Under the pieces are notes generated by a model. That model had not been told where the DNA came from and did no database searches. It was given only the letters and a program-made list of their open reading frames with translations. Positions 23,957 through 33,488 of a stretch of DNA of 64,000 bases are shown one piece after another. How positions within the stretch are numbered: position 1 is the stretch's first letter; the number at the start of each line of letters is the position of its first letter. Both the position numbers and the translations under genes were made by a program. This DNA is from Stachybotrys elegans (taxonomy: Eukaryota > Ascomycota > Sordariomycetes > Hypocreales > Stachybotryaceae): contig JAGPNK010000002.1 of the NCBI GenBank assembly GCA_020746835.1, positions 2,418,001 through 2,482,000 of the forward strand, written 5' to 3'.

Positions 23957-24522
23957 TGCCACGGCGTCAAGATGGTGACAGTGGCTCGCAATGCATCACC
24001 TGAAGGCTGGTTGATGCAGGAGAAGGAAAAGGCTTTGTTGACGCGCTCGACCGCGAATCCGAGCTTCAACGAATAAACGCTTTCTTAGTAGCAGCTCTGG
24101 CAGGTGCAGGTGTAGGTACCTTGACTAAACTTTTTTGGAGGAGCCACAGCGAGCTGGACGACGCCCGAGGTTGAGCCGGCAGTAGGGCTTCAAGGCCCGT
24201 CATCGGCGTGGGCGAGTGGATTCAGTTATTAGCACTGTGCCACGGGCCAATACTGTCGTGCTGCCGTACTGTGCGTGTGACCCGAAATACTGTATTCGCA
24301 TTCCTTATACTTCGCCATTCTTTAGAGCAAGATAGCAGTAAGTTAGTAGGTAGTACCTGGCGGCCCAGCGGCGCAGGCTCCCGAATTCCATATTGCTCGT
24401 GGCCAAAAAGGTCTGACTCACTTCGCAACCATACCACGACTGTCTCTCTGCTCCAGGAGCTCGCGAGTGGTGAGAGTGAGTGTCGACTGGTTCATCCGTC
24501 CGCGATCAAGATCAAGATCAAG
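23957..24522. other. Divergent promoter region, NUP188 / TRP1
   Basis: 566 bp between the two start codons. It holds a TGACTCA element and, next to the TRP1 ATG, three ATCAAG repeats. The plus-strand frame of TRP1 stays open upstream to 24208, but nothing in that extension looks conserved. Confidence 0.7.
24414..24420. promoter_or_regulatory. GCN4/CPC1-type site (TGACTCA) upstream of TRP1
   Basis: A perfect TGACTCA palindrome 103 bp upstream of the TRP1 start codon. In fungi this is the binding site of the bZIP activator GCN4/CPC1/CpcA, which induces amino-acid biosynthetic genes, trpC included, on starvation. The match and the gene context agree; binding is inferred. Confidence 0.7.
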
Positions 24523-26861
24523 ATGTCTTCCCAGGATATCATTGATCATTCTCCCCATCAGCCGGAGCCGTCTGCCCCCGTGCCAACCGCCTCCAACCTG
24601 ATCCTGATCGACAACTATGATTCCTTTACGTGGAACATCTATCAATACCTCGTCCTCGAGGGCGCTGTCGTTCACGTCTACCGAAACGACAAGATCACCC
24701 TGGCAGAGCTGATTGAGAAGAACCCCACGCAGCTCATTGTGAGTCCCGGACCAGGGCACCCTGCCACCGACTCCGGAGTGAGCCGCGAGGCCATCAGCCA
24801 CTTTGCCGGCAAGATCCCCATCCTCGGTGTTTGCATGGGAATGTGAGCTGCTTCCCTGCTGCCCATCGCTAAGAAGAGGAGCTGACGCACGTGCCCAGGC
24901 AGTGCATGTTTGATGTATACGGTGGCGAGGTGAGCTCTGCTGGAGAGTGGCTTCATGGCAAGACGTCGCCATTGACCCACGACTCCAAAGGCGTCTTCAC
25001 CGGCCTGGAGCAAGGAATCCCCGTCACACGCTATCACTCTCTCGCCGGCACGCATGTTACTCTGCCAGAGTGTCTCGAAATTACCTCTTGGGTGGCCAGG
25101 CCCGACGGCTCCCCTGGAGTCATCCAGGGTGTCCGCCACAAGAAGTACACGGTTGAGGGTGTCCAGTTCCACCCAGAAAGTATCCTGACAGTTGGAGGCC
25201 GACAGCTCATCAAGAACTTCCTCCGCATGCAAGGCGGCACTTGGGGGGAGAAGTCCGGGGCCTTGGAGACACCGATCAGAGGATCCAGCACCCTGCCCCT
25301 GAGACCCAAGAAGAGCAACATCCTCCAGGACATCTATGCTAGCCGAAAGGCTGCCGTTGCAGCCCAGAAGCTGCTGCCGTCCCAGCGAATGTCTGACCTG
25401 CAGGCTGCGTATGATCTGGATGCCGCACCTCCCCAAGTTCCATTCGTGCAGCGACTGCGCCAGTCGTCCTTTGATGTTGCCCTCATGGCAGAGATCAAGC
25501 GTGGCTCGCCGTCCAAGGGGATTTTCGCCCTGGACACCAGTGCACCTGTCCAAGCCAAAAAGTACGCCCTCGCTGGAGCAAGTGTCATCTCCGTCCTTAC
25601 AGAGCCAGAGTGGTTCAAGGGCAGCATAGAAGACCTTCGTGCCGTACGTCAGGCTCTGAACGGCATGCCCAACAGACCTGCGATTCTCCGGAAAGACTTC
25701 ATCTTTGACGAGTACCAGATTCTGGAGGCAAGGTTGGCAGGAGCGGATACAGTTCTTCTCATCGTAAAGATGTTGGACAAGGCGCTGCTCAAGAGGCTGC
25801 ATGATTACTCTCTCTCCCTCGGCATGGAGCCTCTTGTCGAGGTGCAGAATGCTGAGGAGACGACTATCGCTGTGGAGCTGGGTGCCAAGGTCATTGGTGT
25901 AAACAACAGAAACCTGGAGAGCTTCGAGGTTGACTTGGGCACGACCGGCCGGTTGCGCAGCATGGTCCCCGAAACCACCATGATCTGCGCGCTCAGTGGC
26001 ATCAACACCCACGATGACGTCTTGACATCCAAGAAGGACGGTATCAACGCTGTCCTGGTGGGAGAGGCCATTATGAGGGCTCCCGACGCAAGCACGTTCA
26101 TCCACCAGCTGTGCGTGGGGTCAGAGCCTCCTGCAGCCAAGAAGGAAACTTCTCCGCTGCTTGTCAAGATTTGCGGAACCCGCAGCCCAGAGGCAGCGCG
26201 GGAGGCGATTGAGTCAGGTGCTGACATGGTTGGCATCTGCTTGGTTCCCGGCGCCAAGCGGTGCATCACCCACGAAACTGCGCTTGCCATCTCGAGTGCC
26301 GTCCACTCGTACACTAGCAAATCGTCTAGCGACAGCGTCACGGCGGGCACTCCAGATGTCGCCGTAGACTTCTTCGCCGCCGCCAGCACGAGGTTACGAA
26401 GCAGCAAGCCTCTCCTGGTCGGCATCTTCCAGAACCAGCCACTCAGCGAGGTTCTGGAGAAACAGAAGCTTTACGACCTGGACATGGTCCAGCTGCACGG
26501 AGAGGAGCCGGTAGAGTGGGCTAGCCTCATTCCCGTGCCCGTCATCCGATGCTTCAAGCCCAACCAGGTCGGCATCGGCCATCGCGGCTACCACACGATA
26601 CCTCTCCTCGACTCTGGCGCAGGATCAGGAAAGCTGCTGGACGTCAACAGCGTCAAGGACATTCTGACCAAAGACCCTGAGCTGAGAGTTGTCCTTGCTG
26701 GGGGGTTGAACCCGGATAACGTGGCCCAGGCAGTAGGCGCACTTGGGGACCTTGGCGACCGCATTATCGGAGTCGATGTGAGCAGTGGAGTGGAGGAGGA
26801 CAAGAAGCAGAGCCTGCCCAAGATCAAGGCGTTTGTGGCCGCCTCAAAAGCTATTCGATAG
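24523..26861 (+). CDS. TRP1: Trifunctional tryptophan biosynthesis protein: GATase / IGP synthase / PRA isomerase
   Basis: The trpC/trp-1 fusion of filamentous fungi. Exons 24523-24842 and 24899-26861 give 760 residues. Order: glutamine amidotransferase of anthranilate synthase (about 25-220; '[14 protein letters not shown]', nucleophile Cys104 in 'GVCMG', '[10 protein letters not shown]'), indole-3-glycerol-phosphate synthase (about 235-510; '[11 protein letters not shown]', '[11 protein letters not shown]', 'GVNNRNL', 'GEAIMRAPD'), and phosphoribosylanthranilate isomerase (about 525-760; '[11 protein letters not shown]', 'QLHGEEP', '[10 protein letters not shown]', '[10 protein letters not shown]'). 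The GATase domain needs a separate anthranilate synthase component I, not in this window. The single 56-nt intron splits the Met107 codon, three codons after the catalytic Cys. The start at 24523 matches family length although the frame is open upstream. Confidence 0.97.
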
Positions 26862-27242
26862 ATCCAATAGACGACGTCCCTCTCAGCAAGAGGACCAGCC
26901 ACGTTCCAATCCGGTGTGCTGTTCGTGTGATTTACTTGGCAGGTATTGTCTACCATCTGTGTAAGTTGCTTGTCGAGTCCATGTAAGAAGCTGGCAGTGC
27001 AGGATAATCAATGGCAGCCAGCTGGCACCTGTCGCAACCCACCCCGTGCAGAGCCCCTTGACCTCTCCCCGGGTCCTCCTCCGACCTGCACCTCCTTTAC
27101 TTGGAAGTCATTATACTTCACGCACAATCAAGACTATACAGCATTTTATGATTTCACCTCTTCCGCTCCTATCTCTCGCTTCGCTGCATATGGTCATCAT
27201 TCAGCGCATTGCTTTGCTCCTCGTTATCCCAGTCCCAGTGCA
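26862..27242. other. Intergenic region, TRP1 / BRCT gene
   Basis: About 380 bp between tandem genes: TRP1 3' UTR and BRCT-gene promoter. The downstream gene's frame is open upstream to 26946, but the protein extension is not domain-like and the start at 27243 gives the expected BRCT N-terminus. Confidence 0.65.
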
Positions 27243-28568
27243 ATGCCTCGACAAATATTCAAAGATCGTGTGATAGCAGCTGCTGGACCGCTACCTGGCC
27301 TACTCACGGTCGAGAATCTCAAGCGTTGGACAGAGATCCGAAAGGGACGCTTCTCAGGGGACTTCGGCGAAGACGTAACGCATCTTCTATGCACCAGAGA
27401 GCAATTCAGCAAGAAGGTCCCACGAGGTACAATGCCATCCCCTAATTACTACTTTGTTTCCTTCTCAAGGCTAACGGTTGTTCCAGTGAGAGAGGCTCTG
27501 AAGAGAGGAAAGAGACTGCATATACTTCATCATGACTGGTTCGAGTTTTCGACCGTCGGTGAGAAGAGACAGCCCGAGAGAGATTACTCAATGAGAGCAC
27601 AGCTAGCCAAAGAGAATGCTGCACGAAGAGAAGCAATGAGAAAAGAGAAAGGCAGAAGAGATGGAGAGAAGTTTGTCAACACAAGTGCGTCTATCACCTT
27701 CCAGCCATGAAAATGGCCAACGTTGCTCACAACTCTAGATCTATTCCACATCTATCATGACCGCGACTTCTTCCCCTATCAGATCGACATCACCAGAGAC
27801 GATGAGGAAAAGGGGGAACTCGGCCAGCGATATACACTCTGCGTACGTGTGCTCTCCGCCACTCAGCTCTCCGCCCCTCCTGACCTGCTGCAGCTCTGGG
27901 AATCCGACGCCAAGCCGCATCTCTACTGGTTCACGGCCAAGTTCCTCAAACGTAAGGGGGACAGCCAGCCGAGCTACTATCGGCCGAGCGCCCACTCGCG
28001 CAAGTGGCGCGCCGAGATGGACCTCTTCACCGAGTTTTTCAAGATCAAGACGGGCGTGGACTGGGAGGACCGCGTTACCTTGGAGAAGACGTTGCCCGCC
28101 TCTTTCTTCCAGTACGCTCCGCCGGTAGGCCATCGTCCCTGAAAAAGGACAAGAATGGGATCTAAGCTAACTGTGTATCAGACAGGGGGGAAGCCTGTTG
28201 GGCGTCGTCTTCGAGGAGACTATGATTCTTGTCGAGAAGAGAATGCGCGCCTGAGAGGACTGCCTTGGCCTCCCGTTGAGGACAATAAGGAAGCTGAAGG
28301 GGATTCCGACAAAGAAGCTCAAGAGGTTGTGCCGGATGACGACTGTCCGTCACCCCGAGATGACACCCCTCTGTGTGTTGTAGACGAGTCAATGGATATA
28401 GACGAGGCTGGATCGAATGTCGAGCTTCACCTGCATAGTCCACAGTACTCTTCGACATCAGAAGATTTGGAGAAGACTCCTTGCTCCCGTCCTTCATCTC
28501 CCTCTCCTGCTTCAGTGCTTGACGAAGATGGGGATTCGTCGAGTGTTCTCGAAATGAACATAGATTAG
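27243..28568 (+). CDS. BRCT-domain protein of unknown function
   Basis: Exons 27243-27426, 27487-27684, 27739-27842, 27894-28124 and 28182-28568 give 367 residues. Residues about 1-95 look like a BRCT fold ('IFKDRVIAAAGPLPG', 'FGEDVTHLLCTREQFSKK', 'LHILHHDWFEFS'), a phosphopeptide-binding module common in DNA-damage and chromatin proteins. A basic helix follows, then a block with 'IYHDRDFFPYQIDI', 'YTLCLWESDAKPHLYWF', 'SYYRPSAHSRKWRAEMDLF' and 'FKIKTGVDWEDR' that looks conserved; it resembles WGR-type modules loosely, and I do not claim that identity. The C-terminal 110 residues are acidic and Ser/Pro-rich. Introns 1 and 4 have CTAAC branch sites. Intron 1 is 60 nt and free of stops, so its retention would keep the frame. 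Probably nuclear. Confidence 0.85.
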
Positions 28569-28750
28569 CAATAACCTCACATGCCACTCAACAGGCCCTT
28601 GCTTGCCTCATGACATAGAACGAGCTGTCTGGCAAGTGAAATTTCAGCAGCTAAATCAAGAATTCAGTAAATTCATCATGGTCATCTCGCTATCCTTGAG
28701 CGCCCGCGCCTTGTTCATACAAAAAGCCACCAGTCCCCAAATTCCGCCTC

Positions 28751-29873
28751 TCATCCGAACCTCAGCTTCGACATCACAAAGACCAGCAGCACCAGGCCGA
28801 CCATGAGCCCATACACCCACGCGTACAGAATCATGCGGCCCCACCAGCCCTTGCCCTCCGTCATCCGGCGCAGCATGCCCATGCGGCCCCTCGCCGCCTC
28901 CATGCTGCGCTCCGTCTTCTCCATGCCCTCGCCTGCCCGCCCCAGCAGCTCTTTATCCTCCTCGAGCGTCGTCGAGAACTTCTGCGAGCTCGCTTTGAGC
29001 GCCCCCGCCATCTTGAGGATTGACTCGGATAGCATGTCCTGCTCGGCCCGCTGGTTGTCTAGGATGGCTTCTGCTGTTGCCGTCGAGGTCTGTGGCGTGG
29101 CCGGCTTGCGCCGGTTGGCGAAGAGGGCGGCGCGTGCTGTCGAGTGTGCTGTGGGCTGTGGCGATGGCGCTGAGGTGCGCGATCTGAGTGTCTGTGTCGT
29201 CTGCGTTGGTGCTTCTAGGGTGGGGGATACGGAGCGCGGTTCTGGTTGAGTAGGGATTGGGGATGAAGCGGCGGCGGGCTCTGGAGCTGGCGGGTCTGGT
29301 GTAGTTTCCTCTAGTTGCCCTGGGTCTGCAGCATCACTGGATCTCGAATCCATGCTCTCACTCGGGGTCGGTATGATTTCGCTGAGGATGTCCTCTCCAT
29401 CCGTGTCGTCATCGTCTTCGACAGCAATCTAGGCACATGGCATGTTCAGTACGGTGCTGCATCTTATGCAGTCATGGGAGGCGCACCTTTCTGTAGTCTT
29501 CTAACCTGTCCAGCAGCTGCTCCAGTATCTCCCTTTGACGATTCAAGGTTCCCTGCACCTCGGACCTTCGGTGGGGTGCCTTGATGGTCAGCGCATCCTG
29601 CTCGAGCCTGGAAAGAAGCGAGCGCGCATGGTCCAAGTTCTGCGATGGAAAACTGTCAGCACCCATATTCTCTTTTGAGCATCTCTGGCAAGACAGTACC
29701 ACTGCCAGCTTGGCTCGCTCGTATTCGCTTGTTCGCAGCCGTCGCTCGCGCTCTGGAGTTGGATGCAGGACCGCCTGCTGCAGTCGGTAGAGCAGCTGGC
29801 CGAGCTCGGCGGATAGTGTGCTCGGGACGGTCGTATTCCCGCTCAGATACGGGACGTGGGATAAACGAGCCAT
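28751..29873 (-). CDS. USE1: SNARE protein USE1 (ER retrograde fusion)
   Basis: ER Qc-type SNARE acting with Sec20 and Ufe1 in fusion of Golgi-derived COPI vesicles. Exons 29700-29873, 29487-29639 and 28751-29428, all phase 0, give 334 residues. Features: N-terminal helical region with 'YERAKLAV' joined to 'NLDHARSLLSRLEQDAL'; a Pro/Thr/Ser-rich linker; 'ILDNQRAEQDMLSESILKMA' starting the SNARE motif; and a C-terminal membrane anchor 'ILYAWVYGLMVGLVLLVFVM' with a five-residue tail. Intron 1 is 60 nt without a stop codon, so an unspliced reading stays in frame. Converges with the BRCT gene; the stops are 182 bp apart. Confidence 0.9.
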
Positions 29874-30653
29874 GGTAGATTCGCGGTGTTGGGATGGTCG
29901 TGCCCTTGGCGTTAGAGAAGCGTGTCAGTAATTGAGTGTGACGTTGAAGCTCTCTGTCTGTTATGGGTCGTAGTGGGATGTTTATGTGGCTGAAGCTGCA
30001 TGTGTGGCGTCGGCCATGGGTCTCCCAGTCCAGTCACAAAGGTAAACGATGAAGAAGGAATTCTTTTACATTAGCCGGAAGCAGCAAATACGGAAAGAAT
30101 AATGAATTAAATTCCTCGCTTCACTTCGCCTTGGTTTACAGGGCCTTTAATATCGAATTTTCCTTGTGAAGCACGGACATCATACATAATTTATTGCTAT
30201 TGTAGGGTGCCAAATACTCCAAGCTCCTTGCTCCCATGCATGATAATCAGCCACTGCCTTGACATGTTGCATGATGTTCGAGCCAGTCGCCGCAACCCTC
30301 CATCTAGGCTCGTGTTTACATGGCATCCGGGTCCATTTTGGGTGCCTTTAACGCCATCTCTTTCATGCAAAGACGGGCTCGTTTGAGGGTCTGTCTCTTT
30401 GTCCGTTTGTCCGTCCTGGCCTAACGAGTGGTGGCCAAATTTGCCCAACGACAAGAATGTCTCATCCCATCTTTTGGCTTGTGCTCGGCTTGACGGGTCC
30501 GTAGTTATGTCTGCGGAAGTGCCCCGCACACATTCGGCAGCATTCCTCTCGGGAGGAGAACTGTGGCCCAATGTATGCGTCCAGATTCGTGATTCGTGAG
30601 TGCGGAACCTAGGAGATAGGACGAGCAGTGGCCCCAACCCTAAAGTGGTGCCA
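29874..30653. other. Intergenic region, USE1 / CWC21
   Basis: 780 bp between tandem minus-strand genes: USE1 promoter at the left, CWC21 3' UTR at the right. AT-rich stretch at about 30055-30200. An open minus frame (30197-30736) overlaps the CWC21 end in another frame and shows no recognisable domain. Confidence 0.65.
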
Positions 30654-31212
30654 TCAGTCCTTTTCCTTGTCCTCCTTGTCGTCCAGGGCGTTGCGTAGCT
30701 TTTCTTCCGATCTCTTCCAGTGGCTTCCCTCTTCATAGTCGGACCTGATTTTCAGCGCCCGTCTCAGGCGCTCACTCTCCTTGATCTTGGCGTCGGCCAT
30801 TTCGTGGACCTGATGCTCCTTGAAATTCCTCCTCGGGCCCGAAGAGTTTCTGGAAGAGTTCATCTCTGCAGTTAGCTTCTCCCTCAGCTTGTTGCAGCGC
30901 TCCTCAATCTCATCTTCGTCCACCCTAGCACACTGTCAGTCATTTGAGCTCGTTGATGGGTGGCCAGGGAAGAGATGCTTACTCTTCTTCCTCTAGCTTG
31001 TCCCGCAGGTCAAACACCTTGACCTCAATCTCTCGCTTCCTGTCGTGCTCGAGGATCCCCTTGTCAGGCTGCCTCTGCTTATGGCGCATGCTGTCCAGAT
31101 CCTTGGGATAAGGCGCGCCGTAGTCACGAGGCTTGATGTGAGCCAGGTTTCGCTGGACATAGCCAGAGGTGCCGCTGCCTCGCGGGGTAGAGAGACCGAC
31201 GTTGTCAGACAT
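30654..31212 (-). CDS. CWC21: Pre-mRNA splicing factor CWC21
   Basis: Small spliceosomal protein of the SRm300/Cwc21 family that binds Prp8 and Snu114 near the catalytic centre. Exons 30983-31212 and 30654-30924 give 166 residues. The N-terminus '[20 protein letters not shown]' and '[11 protein letters not shown]' are characteristic, followed by the cwf21 helical motif '[20 protein letters not shown]' and '[13 protein letters not shown]'. The C-terminal half is charged and probably helical. The splice joins within a run of Glu codons (GA|G). Divergent from CDC123. Confidence 0.94.
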
Positions 31213-31647
31213 GGTTCAGGTGAATTGTCAGTGGCTGCGGTTGTGTGTGAAGCCCCAAGAATGGGTAAATCGATGTTGTCGTCGTTGTTGTCGATGATTA
31301 AATCTTATCGAGCCTCTGCTAGTGGGTCCAAGCAGATCGGGTCAGTGGGGAGTGTGGCGGTGCTGGGGAGGGGGGGCTTCACTGTATCCGGTAGGCGGTG
31401 AGTCAGAAGGCGACCGCAGAAGAGGATGCAGATGCTGCTGCAGTGGACGCTTTTTTCAGCAGAATTTACATTTGTCAGTGGGGGTTTGCCGCACCCCACA
31501 GTGCCTTCCAGACGGCTTAGCAGGTACTAAGCTGCTGGAGATGTGAGTCAATCAATGAAGGGGAATTAAATTATTCATGAGAGTCCAAATTCAACTTGGA
31601 CATATTCCCCCCAGCTTCACAGCCATAATTGAAGCGAAACGAGCGCG
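31213..31647. other. Divergent promoter, CWC21 / CDC123
   Basis: 435 bp between start codons. G-rich stretch near 31360-31376, AT-rich stretch just upstream of the CDC123 ATG. No TATA box or other strong site recognised. Confidence 0.65.
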
Positions 31648-32883
31648 ATGCCGCATCTCTCTTCCACTGATGGCGGCGCTGATGGCGGGCATCTTGTCTT
31701 CCCGCCCGTCACCAAGGATCACATCCAGAACTGTTCCTACGATGCTTGGTTTCCGCGATACCGCAGCTCCTGCTTGAAATCGAGAATCATCCCGCTTCCC
31801 AAGGAATTCATAGACTATCTCCACGAGGATGGCATCATTCTGGCAGACGATGATGATCAGGATACCGACGCGCAGGATCAAGATGAGTGGACGGCATCAG
31901 GGACTTGTCGCATGCCGAGGCCTGCAGATGATGATGATGATGGTTCCTCAGACGAGGAGGACGAGCCTCCTAGATCGCCTCCGAACCAGAGATTTCCCGA
32001 GACTCACAAGCTCATCAAGGACAAGATTGCTGAGCTGGGCGGCGCCGTGGCCCCCAAGCTGAACTGGTCCTCGCCCAAGGATGCGAAATGGATCTCGCCA
32101 CACCAGAACACACTCAAGTGTACTTCTCCCAATGACATCTACCTGCTTCTCAAGTCCTCCTCCTTTGTCTCCCACGACTTGACGCATGCTTTTGACGGAT
32201 GCACCGCACCGCCTGCTTCACGCCCGTTTGCCCCGGTCCTTGTGCTGCGGCCCTTCTTCACCCCCCACGTCGCACTCGAGTTCAGATGCTTCGTCAAGCA
32301 CCGCTCCCTCGTGGCCATTACGCAGCGGGACCTGAACCGGTACGACTTTCTCGAGGGCCTTCGTCCGCAGCTCTGGAGGAAGATTTACTCCTTCTTCCGC
32401 GATAAGCTGCGCTTCACGTTTCCCGATGCCTGCTTCGCCTTCGACGTCTATGTCCCCGAGAACTCGCTCGAGGAGGACGGCCTGGGAAAGGTCAGGTTGA
32501 TGGATATCAATCCCTGGGCACCGCGGACCGACAGTCTGCTCTTCTCCTGGCAGGAGCTTCTCGACTACGAAGTGAAGCATCCGCTGTACGGATCCGTGAG
32601 CAGTGACAACAGTGGTGAGGAGTCAAGGGTGGATGATACGGACGATGAAGATGCCGAATATCGGCCAGACGATGGAGCAGAGTTTCGAATTGTCGAAAAG
32701 GATGACCCGGCGGCATACAACTTTAGCAGTGCGCAGTACTCGGCCCACAAGCTGCCCAAGGAGGTCGTAGATGCCAGTCTGGCGGGCGAGGGGGGTCTAA
32801 GGGAGTTTGCCCAGCAATGGAAGGATATCACAGAGGGACGAGGAGGTCAAATGTGGGAACAACCTGGGCAGTCCAGTAGATAA
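31648..32883 (+). CDS. CDC123: CDC123, eIF2 assembly factor
   Basis: Single exon, 411 residues. CDC123 is an ATP-grasp protein that binds eIF2-gamma and promotes assembly of the eIF2 heterotrimer, controlling translation initiation and the G1 transition. Visible signals: N-terminal 'CSYDAWFPRYRSSCLKSRII' and 'PLPKEFIDYLHEDGI', acidic stretches at about 66-80 and 92-108, 'KLNWSSPKDAKWISP', 'LKCTSPNDIYLLLKSS', 'EFRCFVKHRSLVAITQRD' and the metal/ATP site 'VRLMDINPWAPRTDSLLFSW'. The C-terminal tail is acidic. Length is normal for the family. No introns seen or needed. Confidence 0.96.
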   Translation: MPHLSSTDGGADGGHLVFPPVTKDHIQNCSYDAWFPRYRSSCLKSRIIPLPKEFIDYLHEDGIILADDDDQDTDAQDQDEWTASGTCRMPRPADDDDDGSSDEEDEPPRSPPNQRFPETHKLIKDKIAELGGAVAPKLNWSSPKDAKWISPHQNTLKCTSPNDIYLLLKSSSFVSHDLTHAFDGCTAPPASRPFAPVLVLRPFFTPHVALEFRCFVKHRSLVAITQRDLNRYDFLEGLRPQLWRKIYSFFRDKLRFTFPDACFAFDVYVPENSLEEDGLGKVRLMDINPWAPRTDSLLFSWQELLDYEVKHPLYGSVSSDNSGEESRVDDTDDEDAEYRPDDGAEFRIVEKDDPAAYNFSSAQYSAHKLPKEVVDASLAGEGGLREFAQQWKDITEGRGGQMWEQPGQSSR

Positions 32884-33488
32884 TTGCAGTACTTGAGAGA
32901 TAATATAAAAAACCCCATGTACAGACGACTACCCCTTTTGTCGCCCAACAGTGTTTGATATAGCAAAGTGAATAGGGGGCTTGATCCTAACTTGATGGCA
33001 AGGTGAGAGGAATCTGAGAAGGTCAACAGACCAGAAGCTCCCGCATAGCAACGACCTAGTCATCTCGTTGCCAGTGCTCATCCTCCGCCAGAAGCCGCGA
33101 GCGCTTCACGCCGGTCTGCCGGCCAGCTGCCAGCTGCCAGCCCCCTACGCGTTTGTTATTCCCCCCAGCGAGAGGGCAACCCGTGTTTTCACACTGCGCG
33201 CGCGCACGCTGAAAGGAAAGTGAATTTGTGGGCCTCTCGCACAGAGTGAATCCAGGACTTAAACATCCCTCAGGTGTTTGCCTCTCTCCACGGCCGCCCC
33301 CAGCTGCTATCACCAGCCAGGTTTTCTCCTCCCTGCAACACCTTCACCTCATCGTCCCTCCACAACAACACGCATTCTCTCCTCTTCAACTCACGTAAAA
33401 GAGACGGAAGAGTCGCCTGTCCTTTCTTCCCTTCGTCACTGCCGGCCAGCTGCCGTTCGTGAATCACCACCCGCACACACTGCCGGCT
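32884..33488. other. Intergenic region, CDC123 / DUF3716-like gene
   Basis: 605 bp: CDC123 3' UTR, then the promoter and leader of the next gene. The leader (about 33290-33480) is pyrimidine-rich. No coding feature supported. Confidence 0.65.

Noticed and set aside
24208..24522. Upstream in-frame extension of TRP1 (105 codons)
   Set aside because: Contains the promoter-side TGACTCA and repeats, no conserved sequence; the start at 24523 gives the usual protein length.
24678..26105. 475-codon minus-strand open frame
   Set aside because: Antisense shadow of the TRP1 coding region; no domain in its translation.
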